A DNA stretch of 5,143 nucleotides from Ilumatobacteraceae bacterium. GTDB lineage: Bacteria > Actinomycetota > Acidimicrobiia > Acidimicrobiales > Ilumatobacteraceae. Position 1 is the first letter of the stretch. Every line of letters begins with the position of its first letter. Shown in pieces: positions 1 to 5,143 of this stretch. Under the pieces are notes generated by a model, which worked only from the letters and a program-made list of their open reading frames with translations, did not search any database and had not been told where the DNA came from. The stretch covers positions 1 to 5,143 of the forward strand of contig JAHRVJ010000021.1 in the NCBI GenBank assembly GCA_019090765.1. Direction: 5' to 3'. Both the position numbers and the translations under genes were made by a program.

Positions 1-1
1 G

Positions 2-307
2 ATGGTGATCTCGGTGGCCAGCGTGGCGCTGGTACTCGATCGTTCGAGCCGATCGGTTCGCATCGCGCTCGGTTCCGTCGGCCCGGCCGTGTTGCGTTGT
101 CCAGCTGCCGAAGCCCAGCTGTCGAATGCCATTGATTGGGAGACAATGCACGTCAACACCTCCGAGGTGGATCGTTTCGCCGAGTTCGTCAAGGACGCAA
201 GTGCACCGATCACTGATCACCGTTCAACCGCGGAGTATCGAACGCACGCGGTGGAAGTGCTGGCGCGCCGGTTGGTGTCGCGTGCAGTAGCTCGGCAAGC
301 AGCATGA
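2..307 (+). CDS. Xanthine dehydrogenase-type FAD-binding subunit, C-terminal part (partial, 5' end outside window)
   Basis: This is the last 101 residues of the FAD-carrying (medium) subunit of a three-subunit molybdenum hydroxylase. The subunit passes electrons from the 2Fe-2S clusters to FAD and on to an acceptor such as NAD+, in the cytoplasm. The visible part is the C-terminal domain of the CO-dehydrogenase-flavoprotein type. It opens with a strand-rich stretch, followed by VRIALGSVGPAVLR (visible residues 19-32) and the closing helix signature DHRSTAEYRTHAVEVLARR (72-90). The FAD-binding N-terminal domain lies off the left edge, since family members are roughly 280-300 residues. The reading frame is open to base 2, so the ATG there is probably internal and not the start. 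The stop TGA (305-307) overlaps the ATG of the 2Fe-2S subunit gene, giving an ATGA junction typical of translational coupling. The identity rests on both this domain and the two genes that follow. Confidence 0.9.
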   Translation: MVISVASVALVLDRSSRSVRIALGSVGPAVLRCPAAEAQLSNAIDWETMHVNTSEVDRFAEFVKDASAPITDHRSTAEYRTHAVEVLARRLVSRAVARQAA

Positions 308-804
308 ATTCAGATTCAGAGGTGTTCAGTCTCCACATCAACGGTGTCGTTCGCGAGGTGACGGACTCTTGGCTCGGTGAGAGCCTGCTTGATGTGCTGC
401 GCGATCGTCTAGGCCTGCTCGGTGTCAAGGGAGCGTGCGAGCAAGGTGAGTGTGGGTCGTGCAGCGTTATGGTTGGAGACTCACTGCTTTGTTCGTGTCT
501 GGTGATGGCTGCCTCTGCAGTTGGTGAACCAATCGTGACCATTGAGGGCCTGACACCCGAGGAAACCTTGAGCGACGTCCAAGCAGTCTTCGTGGAGGCT
601 GGGGCAATCCAATGCGGGTTCTGTACGCCCGGCTTGATTACGGCTGTGCACGATCTGCTTGACCGGATTGCGATACCGACCGACAGCGAAATCCGTGAGG
701 AACTTGCTGGGAACGTGTGCCGATGCACGGGATACGGGCGAATCATCGACGCGGTGCAACAGGTCGCTGTCCGCCGGGCGGACAGCAGCGATGGTGCGCT
801 GTGA
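304..804 (+). CDS. Xanthine dehydrogenase-type 2Fe-2S subunit (small subunit)
   Basis: This 166-residue iron-sulfur subunit of a molybdenum hydroxylase carries the two 2Fe-2S clusters that relay electrons from the molybdenum centre to FAD. The N-terminal plant-ferredoxin fold has C45-x4-C50-x2-C53, with the fourth ligand most likely C65 (an extra C63 lies beside it). The C-terminal four-helix domain has CGFC (104-107) with the following TPG, and CRC (139-141) with the following TGY. All eight cluster ligands are therefore present. The length is normal for the family. The start ATG overlaps the stop of the FAD-subunit gene (ATGA) and has no strong Shine-Dalgarno sequence, so translation is probably coupled. 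The stop overlaps the GTG of the large-subunit gene (GTGA). The last ~10 residues are a poorly conserved tail whose DNA holds a strong inverted repeat (766-786). Bacillus PucE and CoxS are homologues; I do not assign a symbol. Confidence 0.95.
   Translation: MNSDSEVFSLHINGVVREVTDSWLGESLLDVLRDRLGLLGVKGACEQGECGSCSVMVGDSLLCSCLVMAASAVGEPIVTIEGLTPEETLSDVQAVFVEAGAIQCGFCTPGLITAVHDLLDRIAIPTDSEIREELAGNVCRCTGYGRIIDAVQQVAVRRADSSDGAL
766..786 (+). promoter_or_regulatory. Perfect inverted repeat / mRNA hairpin ahead of the large-subunit start
   Basis: GCTGTCCGCC (766-775) and GGCGGACAGC (777-786) are exact reverse complements around one central base. In mRNA this gives a GC-rich stem of 9 pairs with a 3-base loop, ending 14 bases before the GTG start at 801. 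The only purine-rich, SD-like bases near that start (GGACAG, 780-785) lie inside the right arm. This suggests that the ribosome finishing the 2Fe-2S gene must open the stem for the next gene to be translated. The dyad is seen directly; its role is inference. Confidence 0.5.
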
Positions 805-3125
805 CTGTCATTGATCACGACGCGGGGCCCCGCACGTCAGCTCGCCACGGGACCGTCGGCACATCCCCGCCACGCCCGGACGGTGACGCGAAAGCGCAAG
901 GCTCGTTTGCATTCTCGTCAGATCTGAGCGCCGACGGTTGCCTGTGGGGGGCCACACTCCGTTCCCCGTATCCATCGGCGCGCATTGTCTCAATTGATCT
1001 ATCTGTGGCGTTCAAGATTGCTGGCGTCGAATCCGTGATCACCGCTGACGACGTACCTGGTGAGGCCTACTACGGGCTGATCAGTAGAGACCAGCCGGTG
1101 TTCGCCAGTGATGTGGTTCGTTACGTCGGTGAGCCGATCGCGGCTGTGGCCGCCGATCATCCGGAAACGTGCCGCCGTGCGCTCGCCGCGATTGTTGTTG
1201 AGTACGAAGAGCTTGAACCGCTCCTTGATCCGGAACAGGCCATTGATGGCAGCCACCACGACATTCACCCCGATGGAAACGTCATCCGCCACCAACGGAT
1301 CGCTTGCGGTGATATCGAGCGCACGGGGTCTGTCGTTGTCGAAGGCACCTACGAGATCGGTATGCAAGATCAAGCATTCCTTGGCCTGGAGGCGGCGCTC
1401 GCGATTCCTGATCCGGATGGCAAAGGGGTTGAACTGCACGTCGCAACACAGTGGCTCCATGAAGACCGTGGCCAATTAGCGGCCTGTTTGGCGCTTCCTG
1501 AGGAATCGGTGCGCTTGGTGCTCGGTGGCGTTGGGGGAGCATTCGGCGCGCGCGAAGACATCAGCTTGCAGGTGCACACCTGTCTGCTAGCGCTTCGGCT
1601 CGGTCGGCCCGTGCGTTTTGCGTACAGCCGCACGGAGAGCTTTCTCGGTCATGTACATCGCCACCCGGCCACGATCTGGATGCGGCACCATGCCGACGCT
1701 GATGGTCAGATCGTCAAGATCGAATCGCGAATGGTGTTCGACGGTGGGGCCTATGCCTCCACCTCTGCAGCAGTGTTGATCAACGCGGTCACCCATGCTC
1801 AGGGCCCATATCGATGTGCCAACGCGGTTGTCGATGGCTATGCCGTGCGGACCAACAGTGTTCCATGCGGGGCGATGCGCGGGTTTGGCGTGGTGCAAGC
1901 GTGTTTCGCGCATGAGTCGCAGATGGACAAGCTGGCTGATGCATGCGGCCTCAATGCGGTCGAAATCCGTCTACGCAACGCGATGCGCACTGGCGATCGG
2001 TTGATCACCGGCCAACCTGTCCTCAACGTGGCGCCTGTCGAGCGGTGTATTCGAGACACTGCCGCGCTGCCGCTGCCTACCGAACCCATTGGAGGCAACC
2101 TGACCGCCAACGGCGGAGTTGACCCAATGAAGCTTCCTGGAGGAGCAGGCCGCACGGCAGATCGTGGCGACATCGTGCGTGGAATCGGTTGGGGAGTAGC
2201 GATCAAGAACCTGATGTATTCCGAGGGGTTCGACGACTACGCCACCGCCCGTTGCCAACTCGCCGATGGTGTTGCGACACTCAAGTTCGCCACCGCGGAG
2301 GTCGGGCAAGGTTTTGTCACCATCGCAGCTCAGATCGCGCGCACCATCCTTGGTATTGACGACGTACGGCTCGACCAGATCGACACTCAAATCGGCTCAG
2401 CCGGATCGACCTCAGCGTCACGGCAAACGTGGATGAGCGGGGGAGCCGTAGACCTCGCGTGCCGGACCGTTCGTGAGGCGATGTTCGTTGATGTCGGCCG
2501 GGCCCATGACATCGATCCGCTGCGGTTGGTAATCGACGGCACTGACATCGTCGACGAAAGCTCTGGCTGGCGAATGTCAGTGGCCGAGGCCAACGCTGGC
2601 CTGGCATATGACGAAACCGTCGAGTACCGGCACCCGCCAACCGTGGAGCTCGACGAAAGTGGTCAGGGCGACTGTCACACGGCCTTCGCTTTCGTTGCGC
2701 ACCGGGCGGTGGTTGACATCGATCCAGAACTTGGCCTGGTCAAGGTTGTCCAGGTTGCTACGGCTCAAGATGTTGGACGGGCGCTCAACCCGCTTTCGGT
2801 GATCGGGCAGATCGAAGGCGGCATTGCTCAGGGGCTGGGATTGGCGGTGATGGAGGAAATCATTCAGGTTGACGGGGCAATTCGCAACGGCAACTTCACC
2901 GACTATCTGCTGCCGACCTTCCTCGACATGCCCGAGGTGATTGCCACTCTGATCGAAGAGCCAGACCCCCGTGCCCCGCTCGGCGCTAAAGGTGTTGGGG
3001 AACCACCCTGTGTGTCTTCGACTCCCGCGATTGTGGCTGCAATCCGTGACGCGCTGCGCTCTGTCGATGGCGTCGGAAAACCACTTGCGCGGGTGCCGGT
3101 TCGACCCGCCGACATCTGCCTGTAG
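801..3125 (+). CDS. pucD: Xanthine dehydrogenase molybdopterin-binding subunit (PucD/XdhD type)
   Basis: This 774-residue catalytic subunit binds the molybdenum-pterin cofactor and hydroxylates a purine, most likely hypoxanthine and xanthine to urate. Residues ~34-135 form the a/b-hammerhead domain, followed by the two molybdopterin-binding domains. Numbered from GTG, visible active-site elements are Q217 (VATQW), the loop GGVGGAFGARE ending in E252, AMRGFG with R360, GQG (502-504), DVGRALNP (657-664), GQIEGG (669-674) and KGVGEPP with E734. E252, R360 and E734 correspond to bovine Glu802, Arg880 and Glu1261, the purine-type set; CO-dehydrogenase's AYRCSF loop is absent. The MQDQAFLG, HVHRHPA and FTDYLLPT stretches are those of the actinobacterial/Bacillus D-subunit family. 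An in-frame ATG exists at 717, but residues before GTG 801 read as out-of-frame 2Fe-2S gene sequence. GTG in a GTGA overlap fits the operon and the family length. Oddity: the cofactor loop has Ala where GGAFGG is usual. Confidence 0.93.
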   Translation: MTVIDHDAGPRTSARHGTVGTSPPRPDGDAKAQGSFAFSSDLSADGCLWGATLRSPYPSARIVSIDLSVAFKIAGVESVITADDVPGEAYYGLISRDQPVFASDVVRYVGEPIAAVAADHPETCRRALAAIVVEYEELEPLLDPEQAIDGSHHDIHPDGNVIRHQRIACGDIERTGSVVVEGTYEIGMQDQAFLGLEAALAIPDPDGKGVELHVATQWLHEDRGQLAACLALPEESVRLVLGGVGGAFGAREDISLQVHTCLLALRLGRPVRFAYSRTESFLGHVHRHPATIWMRHHADADGQIVKIESRMVFDGGAYASTSAAVLINAVTHAQGPYRCANAVVDGYAVRTNSVPCGAMRGFGVVQACFAHESQMDKLADACGLNAVEIRLRNAMRTGDRLITGQPVLNVAPVERCIRDTAALPLPTEPIGGNLTANGGVDPMKLPGGAGRTADRGDIVRGIGWGVAIKNLMYSEGFDDYATARCQLADGVATLKFATAEVGQGFVTIAAQIARTILGIDDVRLDQIDTQIGSAGSTSASRQTWMSGGAVDLACRTVREAMFVDVGRAHDIDPLRLVIDGTDIVDESSGWRMSVAEANAGLAYDETVEYRHPPTVELDESGQGDCHTAFAFVAHRAVVDIDPELGLVKVVQVATAQDVGRALNPLSVIGQIEGGIAQGLGLAVMEEIIQVDGAIRNGNFTDYLLPTFLDMPEVIATLIEEPDPRAPLGAKGVGEPPCVSSTPAIVAAIRDALRSVDGVGKPLARVPVRPADICL

Positions 3126-3135
3126 TCGCGAAACA

Positions 3136-3152
3136 GAGGTTTCTTGAACCTC
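3136..3152 (+). terminator. Possible weak terminator hairpin (or operator dyad) after the dehydrogenase operon
   Basis: GAGGTT (3136-3141) and AACCTC (3147-3152) pair perfectly across a five-base loop, beginning 11 bases after the large-subunit stop. No clear T-run follows, only GTGCACTGAATTTG, so as an intrinsic terminator it is weak. The same half-site (AGGTT/GAACCT) recurs in the dyad at 3189-3203, so it may instead be a protein-binding site. Confidence 0.35.
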
Positions 3153-3163
3153 GTGCACTGAAT

Positions 3164-3194
3164 TTGAGCACACTCGCTGTGACTCGGGTAGGTT
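3164..3194 (+). promoter_or_regulatory. Probable promoter of the phosphoribosyltransferase gene, leaderless type
   Basis: A TTGAGC box (3164-3169) resembles a -35 element. A TAGGTT box (3189-3194) fits the actinobacterial TANNNT -10 pattern. The spacer is 19 bases, slightly long. The -10 ends eight bases before ATG 3203, so transcription would begin at or next to the start codon, giving a leaderless mRNA. This agrees with the absence of a good Shine-Dalgarno sequence before that ATG. Confidence 0.5.
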
Positions 3195-3203
3195 CCGAAC
3201 CTA
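3189..3203 (+). promoter_or_regulatory. 15-bp perfect palindrome over the -10 box and start site, candidate operator
   Basis: TAGGTTC (3189-3195) and GAACCTA (3197-3203) are exact reverse complements around a single C. The dyad covers the proposed -10 box, the expected transcription start and the first base of the ATG. A repressor bound here would block RNA polymerase. Its AGGTT/AACCT halves match those of the dyad at 3136-3152. The symmetry is seen directly; the operator role is inference and no regulator gene is visible in the window. Confidence 0.4.
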
Positions 3204-3700
3204 TGTCTGAAGAGCGCGAAATAATGACCTGGGAGATCTTCGGAACCTCATCTCGCGTCTTAGCGCAGATGGTTGTGGATGATGGCTATGAACCCGACAT
3301 GGTGCTGGCAATTGCCCGCGGTGGTCTGCTGATTGGTGGGGCCATTGGTTACGCCCTTTCGGTGAAGAACGTCTACACCATGAATGTCGAGTTTTACACC
3401 GGAGTTGACGAACGGCTTGAAGTGCCACGGATTCTGCCTCCCGCTCCGGACTTTGTGGATGTTTCCGACGCTCGAATCTTGATCGTTGACGACGTTGCCG
3501 ATACCGGTCACACGTTGCGGTCCGTGCAGGACTTCTGCGAGGGCAAGGTCGCTGAGGTCCGTACTGGCGTGCTCTACGAGAAATCACACTCGGTCGTGAA
3601 GTGTGACTACGTGTGGAAGAGGACCGACCACTGGATCAATTTTCCTTGGAGTGACAAAGACCCAGTCGCAAGACGTGATTGGTCAGTAAAAGACGCCTGA
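3203..3700 (+). CDS. Phosphoribosyltransferase, xanthine-guanine phosphoribosyltransferase-like
   Basis: This 165-residue type I phosphoribosyltransferase probably transfers phosphoribose from PRPP to a purine base in the cytoplasm. It has ARGG (38-41), the first PRPP loop region, and the PRPP-binding signature ILIVDDVADTGHTL (92-105). A C-terminal purine-site region follows, with YEK (125-127) and WINFPW (144-149). The last element resembles the WIEQPW of E. coli Gpt, whose Trp stacks on the base, and K127 lines up with the Gpt purine-site lysine. Length is close to Gpt (152 residues). Start chosen at ATG 3203: a leaderless -10 box lies eight bases upstream. An in-frame TTG at 3164 would add 13 unconserved-looking residues; ATG 3224 would also retain all motifs. 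Proximity to the xanthine dehydrogenase operon supports a purine substrate, but exact base preference cannot be read from sequence. It converges on the protease gene with three bases between stops. Confidence 0.88.
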   Translation: MSEEREIMTWEIFGTSSRVLAQMVVDDGYEPDMVLAIARGGLLIGGAIGYALSVKNVYTMNVEFYTGVDERLEVPRILPPAPDFVDVSDARILIVDDVADTGHTLRSVQDFCEGKVAEVRTGVLYEKSHSVVKCDYVWKRTDHWINFPWSDKDPVARRDWSVKDA

Positions 3701-3703
3701 TTG

Positions 3704-4783
3704 TTAGGCAGTGGCATTTCTTGGGTACGCACTGCGTTGAGCCCGATCGAGGCGCTCCTTGAGCCGCTTCGGTGGCACGATGCCAAGCAGCTTGTCACCT
3801 GTCCACACCGTAAGTACCGGGCGCAACGGATTTAGCCGAGGAAGCACCGAGGCAAGTTCTTCATCTGGGGCCGCCTTCGCTACGTTCTTGAACGGCACCA
3901 TCAACTGTGTGAGCATCACCATCGCTCGCCGATCGGCGGGAATCGCCCACAGTTGTTCTTCCAGCACCAGACCATCGAGTTCGCCGTTGTCGTCAACGAC
4001 CGCTACCGCTCCGGCGCTGCCAAGTCGCTGGCGCTGCCAGATCATCGAGTCGGCATCCATATCGGTTCCGGCCTGAGCAATGCCGAACCAAGTTAGATCG
4101 CGCACTTTCACGCCATCCAGTTGCTCCGAGAGGTACGAACCCAATATTTCAGCCCGGGCATTCAGGGCGATGAAGACCCCTGTGATCAGGATAAATACTC
4201 CTGGCAGGCCATTGATCATCATCACGATGCCGATCCCAGCCATCCCCCAGCCGAGTACTCGGCCAGCCTGGCCGGCATCGCGAGAGGCGCGGTACTTGTT
4301 GCCGGTTTGCCCCCACCGCACGGCACGAACGAGCCTGCCGCCATCGAGGGGTGCACCGGGGAGCATGTTGAACACTGCGAGCACGAGATTGACGAATCCA
4401 ATCCACGCCAAGACGCCCGAGCCAAGAGCCCAGCCGGCTCCGAATCCGACGAGACCGATGACGAGACTGCCTAGTGGGCCGGCCACTGCGATCCAGCCGT
4501 CGGCCCTGGGAGTCGGAGGGTCGCGGTCGAGGTGAGCGACGCCGCCCAAGGCCCAAAGGTCGATCGATTCGGTCTGGACGCCGTAGCGGCGGGCGACCAA
4601 TGCGTGGGAGAATTCGTGAACAAGGATTGACAGGAAGAAGGCAACTGTCGCGACAATGCCGAGCAATACCCCGAAAGCCGAACCCAGGTTGGCCCCAAAA
4701 AATGCCGCGATGAGAGCCATGCTCCAGTGCGCTCGCACAGGAATTCCGGCGTAACGCCCCAAGCTGATCGAACCACTGACCAT
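3704..4783 (-). CDS. Site-2 protease family (M50) intramembrane zinc metalloprotease with CBS-like C-terminal region
   Basis: This 359-residue polytopic membrane protease probably cleaves a membrane-anchored substrate (such as an anti-sigma factor or regulator) within the bilayer; the substrate is unknown. The zinc-binding H56-E57-F-S-H60 motif lies in a hydrophobic segment and the third ligand is D147 in NMLPGAPLDGG (139-149). About six hydrophobic stretches are visible (roughly 20-34, 36-56, 97-120, 123-141, 176-190, 194-208). The soluble tail from ~222 to 347 reads as a pair of CBS motifs (VRDLTW..., VAVVDDNGELDGLV, LMVPFKNVAKAAPDEELASVL, KLLGIV). This layout matches the CBS-containing S2P group common in actinobacteria (Rip3-like); CBS regions often bind adenine nucleotides, so energy-state control is possible. 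The ATG start agrees with the family N-terminus (SISLGRYAGIPVRAHWS). An SD-like GGAGG lies upstream at 4801-4797, although its spacing is long (13 bases). Confidence 0.93.
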   Translation of the reverse strand: MVSGSISLGRYAGIPVRAHWSMALIAAFFGANLGSAFGVLLGIVATVAFFLSILVHEFSHALVARRYGVQTESIDLWALGGVAHLDRDPPTPRADGWIAVAGPLGSLVIGLVGFGAGWALGSGVLAWIGFVNLVLAVFNMLPGAPLDGGRLVRAVRWGQTGNKYRASRDAGQAGRVLGWGMAGIGIVMMINGLPGVFILITGVFIALNARAEILGSYLSEQLDGVKVRDLTWFGIAQAGTDMDADSMIWQRQRLGSAGAVAVVDDNGELDGLVLEEQLWAIPADRRAMVMLTQLMVPFKNVAKAAPDEELASVLPRLNPLRPVLTVWTGDKLLGIVPPKRLKERLDRAQRSAYPRNATA

Positions 4784-4795
4784 TAGTTGTTTTTC

Positions 4796-4801
4796 GCCTC
4801 C
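4796..4801 (-). promoter_or_regulatory. Ribosome binding site for the site-2 protease gene
   Basis: On the minus strand GGAGGC lies upstream of ATG 4783. The core GGAGG is a strong anti-SD match, but about 13 bases separate it from the ATG, longer than the usual 5-9. No alternative in-frame start is seen nearer to it, and the protein N-terminus fits the family, so the ATG is kept. Confidence 0.5.
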
Positions 4802-4810
4802 GAACGCCGT

Positions 4811-4829
4811 CGACGGGACAGTCCCGTCG
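4811..4829. promoter_or_regulatory. 19-bp perfect palindrome between oxidoreductase and protease genes
   Basis: CGACGGGAC (4811-4819) and GTCCCGTCG (4821-4829) are exact reverse complements around one base. It lies 57 bases beyond the stop of the upstream minus-strand oxidoreductase gene and 27 bases ahead of the protease start. It is also directly downstream of an AT-rich possible -10 box. It could be an operator at the transcription start, a 5'-leader hairpin (8-bp stem, 3-base loop), or a terminator lacking a U-tract. The symmetry is certain; the role is undecided. Confidence 0.45.
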
Positions 4830-4836
4830 TTGCTCG

Positions 4837-4868
4837 ATATAACCCGTAGCTTCCCGATGCTATTCCAA
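4837..4868 (-). promoter_or_regulatory. Weak candidate promoter for the site-2 protease gene
   Basis: On the minus strand TTGGAA (4868-4863) and TTATAT (4842-4837) could serve as -35 and -10 boxes. The spacer is 20 bases, longer than usual, and the -10 is a modest match. This is the most AT-rich spot in the intergenic region, and its predicted start near 4830 would place the perfect palindrome at the first transcribed bases. Confidence 0.25.
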
Positions 4869-4885
4869 TGCGGGTGGGTGGTTCG

Positions 4886-5143
4886 TCAGGACCGCTGTTC
4901 GAGGATCACAGTCGCGCAGTTGCGGCCACTCGCTCCCCAAATACCCGCGCCGGGGAATGTCGCCGCACCTGTCAAGTAGAGGCCATCGACAGCGGTTTCA
5001 TATTCGGTGAGTTCAGGATTTGGATTGCGGAATGCAGCGAGTGGACCACCAGCGAAGGTTGTTGCGTGGCCTCCTGGCAGGTGGAACTCGCGTTCATAGA
5101 CGTCGGGGGTCATCGCCCGCCAATCGATGATTGTGTCGAGGAA
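4886..5143 (-). CDS. Phytoene-dehydrogenase-like NAD(P)/FAD-dependent oxidoreductase, C-terminal end (partial)
   Basis: This is the C-terminal 85 residues of a flavin oxidoreductase of the phytoene desaturase/amine oxidase superfamily; the rest lies beyond the right edge. The frame is open through base 5143, so the ATG at 5113 is internal. The visible part includes REFHLPGGHATTFAGGPLAAFR, with the LPGGH turn typical of CrtI-like proteins near their end. Next comes GLYLTGAATFPGAGIWGASGRNCA, the terminal flavin-contacting motif (LYLTGA...PG.G..GA.GRN) before a closing helix. The substrate cannot be told from this fragment: actinobacterial proteins of this type are often annotated only as NAD(P)/FAD-dependent oxidoreductases, and true carotenoid enzymes are only one subset. 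It lies upstream of, and in the same direction as, the protease gene. A 102-base gap with a palindrome separates them, so co-transcription is possible but not evident. Confidence 0.87.
   Translation of the reverse strand, partial: FLDTIIDWRAMTPDVYEREFHLPGGHATTFAGGPLAAFRNPNPELTEYETAVDGLYLTGAATFPGAGIWGASGRNCATVILEQRS

Noticed and set aside
210..818. A 202-codon open frame on the minus strand across the 2Fe-2S gene
   Set aside because: It lies antisense to a complete, motif-confirmed gene, has low-complexity Ser/Thr/Arg-rich composition and shows no recognisable domain, as expected of a shadow frame in GC-rich DNA.
2577..3173. A 198-codon minus-strand open frame under the 3' end of the large-subunit gene
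   Set aside because: It is antisense to strongly conserved D-subunit sequence and shows no family motif.
3166..3185. Imperfect GAG-CACA / TGTGACTC symmetry between the -35 and -10 boxes
   Set aside because: It requires a gap to align the halves and is no better than chance symmetry.
3695..3709. A small GCCT...AGGC hairpin across the convergent stop codons as a two-way terminator
   Set aside because: Only four Watson-Crick pairs (plus a G-U) and no T-run on either side; too weak to call.
4080..4535. A 151-codon plus-strand open frame opposite the protease gene
   Set aside because: It is a Pro/Arg/Ser-rich shadow of the protease reading frame, with no motif and no ribosome binding site.
4842..4875. 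ACCCG/CGGGT with inner TAGC/GCTA pairing as a terminator for the oxidoreductase gene
   Set aside because: The stem is short and interrupted by a large one-sided bulge; the nearby 9-bp palindrome is a much better structure.
4870..4881. G-rich run GCGGGTGGGTGG as a possible G-quadruplex
   Set aside because: There are only two full GGG tracts and one GG, short of four tracts.

Overview
The window reads as an ordinary chromosomal segment of an actinobacterium. GC content is about 60% by eye, the genes are tightly packed, and translational-coupling overlaps are present. The molybdenum-subunit, phosphoribosyltransferase and site-2 protease proteins all have the character of their actinobacterial relatives, and one promoter looks leaderless, a style common in that phylum. 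I cannot name the genus. No mobile element, CRISPR array, tRNA or rRNA is visible, and no gene-free stretch exceeds about 100 bases.

Left part (1-3125, + strand): the end of a purine-hydroxylase (xanthine dehydrogenase) operon in the order FAD subunit (C-terminal part only), 2Fe-2S subunit, molybdopterin subunit. The genes are joined by ATGA and GTGA stop/start overlaps. The large subunit keeps the glutamate, arginine and glutamate residues that mark purine-type active sites, so oxidation of hypoxanthine/xanthine to urate is the best reading. A perfect 10-bp-arm inverted repeat sits just before the large-subunit start.

Middle (3126-3700, + strand): a short intergenic region with two related AGGTT/AACCT dyads and a probable leaderless promoter, then a small phosphoribosyltransferase resembling xanthine-guanine phosphoribosyltransferases. 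The pair would place two fates of xanthine side by side: oxidation by the dehydrogenase or salvage to XMP by the transferase.

Right part (3704-5143, - strand): a membrane-embedded site-2 metalloprotease with a C-terminal CBS-like region. It converges on the transferase with only three bases between the stop codons. It is preceded by a 9-bp-arm perfect palindrome, an SD sequence and the 3' end of a phytoene-dehydrogenase-like FAD oxidoreductase that enters from the right edge.

I see no convincing new multi-gene system. The items most worth a second look are the three perfect, odd-length palindromes, each placed immediately before a start codon, and the repeated AGGTTC half-site ahead of the phosphoribosyltransferase.
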